From the NCBI GenBank assembly GCA_002306745.1, contig DBSW01000024.1, positions 1-7,577 of the forward strand: DNA of 7,577 nt. Direction: 5' to 3'. The translations under genes and the position numbers were made by a program. The notes beneath the pieces are model-generated. The model did no database searches, was not told where the DNA came from, and saw only the letters and a program-made list of their open reading frames with translations. Of the stretch, positions 6,527 to 7,577 are shown piece after piece. This DNA is from Dehalococcoidia bacterium UBA1332 (GTDB lineage: Bacteria > Chloroflexota > Dehalococcoidia > Lucifugimonadales > Lucifugimonadaceae). Each line of letters starts with the position of its first letter. The stretch's first letter is position 1.

Positions 6527-7528
6527 TTACGTAGCGATCTCCATTCCAGGTAGCCCTATACCGGACCCTTCTGAAAGAACAAGGTCGTCTATCTGCTTTT
6601 TGACTTCAGCAGGGATGTCCCAATCGCCACCTACATTCTGAGTCGCTTGTTGCGGAGTAACTGAGCCTGCTAGAGCGACACTTACTGATTCGTTGGCTAG
6701 AACCCACGCAATCGCTAGCTGCGTGATTGTTTTTCCATTATCAGCCGCTATCACCTTCAATTTTTCTACTACAGCAACATTTTTTGCAAGGTGTTCAGGT
6801 CCCCAAGTGTTTATTCCGAAGTTGTATCCTGCTCGGCGCCAGTCATCTTCAGCGAAGGTCGTCTCTGGACCCCATTTTCCAGTAAGCAAACCATGCGCCA
6901 GAGATCCGTAAGCCATAATTCCCATGCCGTTTTCTTGCACGTAGGGCATGACGTCTTGTTCAGGCCTTCGGTCGAAAATGTGATAACCGATCTGGTTTGT
7001 GATGATAGGGCTACTAATTCGACTTTCAGTCATCATAGCGACGTTGAAGTTAGATACGCCCGTATGCCTTATTTTTCCTGCCTGTTTTGCTTTTTCAAGT
7101 GCATCCATCGGTTCCGAAAACGCGCGTGTGTGGTCAGGCCAGTGTATTAAGAAAAGGTCAATGTAGTCGGTCTGTAATCGTTGTAGACTTTCATCAATTG
7201 ATGTTAAAAGTCGCTTGGGGTCTGAGTCAGAAATGGTTGCGGTGCGACGATCAGGGTCGTCCCTGACCCATTCGCGTGCACCCTTTGTTACCAGGATAAC
7301 TTCTTCACGAATTCCTTTTAAGGCTTTGCCCATAAGTCGCTCACCGTACCCCCATCCGTAAACAGCGGCAGTGTCGAATAGTGTAACTCCGTGATCGAAG
7401 GAAGCTCGGGCAGCAGCAATTGCTTCATCATCGTCGAAGGCGCCGTACATACCTCTGCCCATTGGCCAACCACCATAACCAATAACAGAGGTTTCTAACC
7501 CTGAGTCTCCAAACATTCGTTTTCGCAT
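6527..7528 (-). CDS. Aldo/keto reductase family oxidoreductase
   Basis: This NAD(P)H-dependent (beta/alpha)8-barrel enzyme reduces carbonyls or oxidises alcohols or sugars; its substrate is unknown. The 333 residues match the family, and the catalytic tetrad is complete: D52 and Y57 in FDTAAVYGWGYGE (51-63), K82 in VTKG, and H129 in DYIDLFLIHWPD (121-132). GKIRHTGVSNF (151-161), QIGYH (179-183) and the cofactor-phosphate-binding stretch ALAGSVTPQQATQN (285-298) complete the fold. It lacks a signal peptide or membrane segment. The start at 7528 is supported by AGGAA (7538-7534), 5 nt upstream; Met5 is a less likely alternative. It is upstream of the amidohydrolase gene in the same direction, which suggests a shared catabolic role. 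Sugar or glucoside dehydrogenase, L-galactose dehydrogenase and general detoxifying reductase roles are all possible. Confidence 0.92.
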   Translation of the reverse strand: MRKRMFGDSGLETSVIGYGGWPMGRGMYGAFDDDEAIAAARASFDHGVTLFDTAAVYGWGYGERLMGKALKGIREEVILVTKGAREWVRDDPDRRTATISDSDPKRLLTSIDESLQRLQTDYIDLFLIHWPDHTRAFSEPMDALEKAKQAGKIRHTGVSNFNVAMMTESRISSPIITNQIGYHIFDRRPEQDVMPYVQENGMGIMAYGSLAHGLLTGKWGPETTFAEDDWRRAGYNFGINTWGPEHLAKNVAVVEKLKVIAADNGKTITQLAIAWVLANESVSVALAGSVTPQQATQNVGGDWDIPAEVKKQIDDLVLSEGSGIGLPGMEIAT

Positions 7529-7577
7529 TTTTATTCCTATCGGTCCTGTTTTTCTATTTCTATAAATTTATTAACAT
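7529..7577 (-). other. AT-rich upstream region of the aldo/keto reductase gene (partial)
   Basis: This 49-nt stretch contains the AGGAA ribosome-binding site (7538-7534) of the reductase and is otherwise very AT-rich. TTATAG-like -10 matches occur, but too little sequence remains to place a -35 box, so I do not call a promoter. Whether another gene precedes it on the same transcript cannot be seen. Confidence 0.3.

Noticed and set aside
6791..7150. A 119-codon open frame opposite the aldo/keto reductase
   Set aside because: It covers the conserved core of the reductase in the antisense direction and has no motif of its own.

Overview
This window holds the start of a histidine-biosynthesis operon, a divergent lipid-binding protein gene, and two catabolic-type enzyme genes. 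It looks like ordinary bacterial chromosome. I see no insertion sequences, CRISPR array, tRNA or rRNA genes, phage genes or recent-transfer marks. Base composition is moderate (roughly mid-40s % GC by eye). The his gene order, the long HisG with a distinctive C-terminal region, and the DegV, amidohydrolase and aldo/keto reductase neighbours would fit a free-living, possibly marine, Chloroflexota (SAR202-like) genome. That placement rests on general impression only and needs a phylogenetic check.

Region 1 (1-4585, minus strand) is a his operon read right to left: hisZ, hisG, hisD, hisC. hisC runs off the left edge. hisZ and hisG overlap by an ATGA, hisG and hisD are 2 nt apart, and hisD to hisC is a 43-nt AT-rich gap. 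HisG makes phosphoribosyl-ATP from ATP and PRPP (step 1), HisC transaminates imidazole-acetol phosphate, and HisD performs the last two oxidations to L-histidine. HisZ is a histidyl-tRNA-synthetase-like regulatory subunit. The notable point is that HisG here is the long form with its own C-terminal regulatory domain, which normally does not need HisZ.

Region 2 (4586-4769) is the divergent intergenic stretch between hisZ and degV. It carries a good sigma70-type promoter candidate for degV, with a small palindrome in its spacer. It also carries a candidate promoter for the his operon whose transcript would begin only a few bases before the hisZ ATG.

Region 3 (4770-5636, plus strand) is one DegV-family fatty-acid-binding protein. 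Region 4 (5678-7528, minus strand) has an aldo/keto reductase followed 69 nt later by an amidohydrolase_2-family metal-dependent hydrolase. Both have clear Shine-Dalgarno sites and are probably co-transcribed. Their substrates cannot be told from sequence.

I did not find a convincing previously undescribed system. The HisZ plus long-HisG pairing is the best lead.
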